Assembly: GCA_022793355.1 (NCBI GenBank)
Contig: JAAWCR010000140.1
Span: 1 to 6,482, forward strand
From: Lawsonibacter sp.
GTDB lineage: Bacteria > Bacillota > Clostridia > Oscillospirales > Oscillospiraceae
DNA length: 6,482 nucleotides
Direction: 5' to 3'
The notes under the pieces are model-generated. The model saw nothing but the letters and a program-made list of their open reading frames with translations, searched no databases and had not been told where the DNA came from. The position numbers and the translations under genes were made by a program. Positions 5,911-6,482 of the stretch are shown in pieces. Numbering within the stretch: the first letter of the stretch is position 1; each line of letters begins with the position of its first letter.

Positions 5911-6482
5911 GTCACTGATAACCTTGACAGTGAAAATTTTGTCGTTGTGCTTGTCGCTCTCCTGGATGATTTGGATTTCGTAGGGGCGGGGGCTGACGGG
6001 GGCCATGGCTGCCACCGCCTCCGGCTTGTCCTCCGGGAGCGTCCCGCTTTGCAGGATGCTGTCCACGTCCGCTTTCAGGTGGATGTCTAGGTGGTCCTCG
6101 AATACCACAATTTTCTCAATGATGAGTTGGAGGTCGTTCCGGTCCAGCTTGTCTTTGACCAGGATGTCATCGAACACCTCCATGGCGGTCTTGGCCGCCC
6201 GGTTTACCCGGATAATGGTGTTGCGTTTGTCCGCCGTCAGGGTGATCTGGTTCTGGATGCCCTCCATCCGGCGGAGCAGGTCGCTCTCCAGCTCGTCGTA
6301 GGTCTCCTCCAGGGTCTCCTCCTGGTCGGGGTGCTTCATAGTGTCCCGGATGCGCTGGCGCTTGGTGGCTTTCAGCTCCTCTTGGAGGTCTGCCAGCACC
6401 GCTTCCAGGTTTTCAGCCGACTTCTCCGTCTCGGCCACGTCGTCCGCCTCCCGGGCCAGGTCGGCGTTCAGCCGGTCCAGCA
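5458..6482 (-). CDS. Chimeric reading frame: serine recombinase C-terminus fused to SpoVT C-terminal GAF-like domain (partial at right edge)
   Basis: The frame is open from the right edge (beginning LDRLNADLAREADDV) to TGA at 5458-5460, with no real start in view; a GTG at 6438 is internal. Counting from that GTG, residues up to about 176 look like the C-terminal region of a large serine recombinase: a charged coiled-coil stretch (about 1-70), then RNDLQLIIEKIVVFEDHLDIHL (100-121, read in two parts) and KADVDSILQSG, a pattern known from Firmicute site-specific recombinases. From residue 177 the protein becomes SpoVT: GDPLEIYTDKDG, VIFKKYS, DFAGQLCETL, ITDRDSCIAVAGV, PILSEGDVLGCVIF, GGEVEYKLAQSIAGFL, RHMES. 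This aligns colinearly with the B. subtilis SpoVT C-terminal half, about 150 residues in both. The AbrB-like DNA-binding N-terminus of SpoVT is absent. Inferred: the recombinase belongs to an element inserted into spoVT. Catalytic serine domain lies outside the window. Confidence 0.88.
   Translation of the reverse strand, partial: LDRLNADLAREADDVAETEKSAENLEAVLADLQEELKATKRQRIRDTMKHPDQEETLEETYDELESDLLRRMEGIQNQITLTADKRNTIIRVNRAAKTAMEVFDDILVKDKLDRNDLQLIIEKIVVFEDHLDIHLKADVDSILQSGTLPEDKPEAVAAMAPVSPRPYEIQIIQESDKHNDKIFTVKVISDGDPLEIYTDKDGGVIFKKYSLMGGLVDFAGQLCETLNRTTGQVTVITDRDSCIAVAGVPRRELAEKAVSPQMERLMEGRQVYQYKPGEETIPLCADSEKYSLSTAAPILSEGDVLGCVIFAGTADKLTGGEVEYKLAQSIAGFLGRHMES
5884..5933. other. Putative attachment-site junction between mobile element (right) and spoVT (left)
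   Basis: The switch from recombinase-like to SpoVT-like protein occurs at about 5910/5911 (minus-strand codons ISD then GDPLEIYTD). Immediately on the element side is an imperfect palindrome: TCACTG (5912-5917) against CAGTGA (5928-5933), with two further central pairs. Serine recombinases act on short imperfect inverted repeats around a two-base core, so this boundary is where one hybrid att site should lie. The exact core cannot be fixed without the other end of the element or an empty site. Confidence 0.5.

Noticed and set aside
5293..6090. Plus-strand open frame of 265 codons opposite the recombinase-SpoVT frame
   Set aside because: It is antisense to a frame with strong family motifs and crosses the terminator hairpin; no domain is recognisable.
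5458..6438. Treating the minus-strand frame as a complete 326-residue gene starting at GTG 6438
   Set aside because: The frame stays open with recombinase-like coiled-coil residues up to the right edge, so the GTG is internal and the gene is cut by the window.

Overview
This window looks like the chromosome of an endospore-forming Firmicute, probably a gut Clostridia member (Oscillospiraceae/Eubacteriales-like). That placement is an inference. It rests on strong AGGAGG-type ribosome binding sites, moderately GC-rich coding sequence, a TRAP/sugar-acid operon, and above all a recognisable C-terminal half of the sporulation regulator SpoVT at the right side.

Positions 1-5286 (plus strand) are a tightly packed sugar-acid operon: the end of a TRAP solute-binding protein (dctP), a hairpin/terminator-like element, dctQ, dctM, a KDPG/KHG-type aldolase (eda-like), a PfkB-family 2-keto-3-deoxygluconate kinase (kdgK-like), and a UxaA-family dehydratase split into a small SAF-domain subunit and a large catalytic subunit. 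Together they suggest this route: TRAP import of a sugar acid, dehydration by the two-part UxaA enzyme to 2-keto-3-deoxygluconate (KDG), phosphorylation by KdgK to KDPG, and aldol cleavage to pyruvate and glyceraldehyde-3-phosphate. The isomerase and reductase that would make altronate from galacturonate are not in the window. The extreme 3' end of the large UxaA gene looks frameshifted: a plausible 20-codon tail lies one frame away.

Positions 5287-5457 are a convergent intergenic region. It holds a strong hairpin terminator with an A-tract on one side and a T-rich run on the other, usable from both strands and best formed for the minus strand.

Positions 5458-6482 (minus strand) hold one uninterrupted reading frame, open through the right edge, made of two unrelated parts. 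The upstream part is the C-terminal coiled-coil region of a large serine recombinase. The downstream part is the GAF-like C-terminal half of SpoVT, starting exactly where the AbrB-like DNA-binding half of SpoVT should have ended. The simplest reading is that a serine-recombinase mobile element has integrated inside spoVT and its recombinase gene now reads in frame into the host gene. The element would extend to the right of this window, with the missing spoVT 5' half at its far end. A developmental gene interrupted by a recombinase-bearing element recalls sigK/skin-type elements and is the most interesting part of the window.
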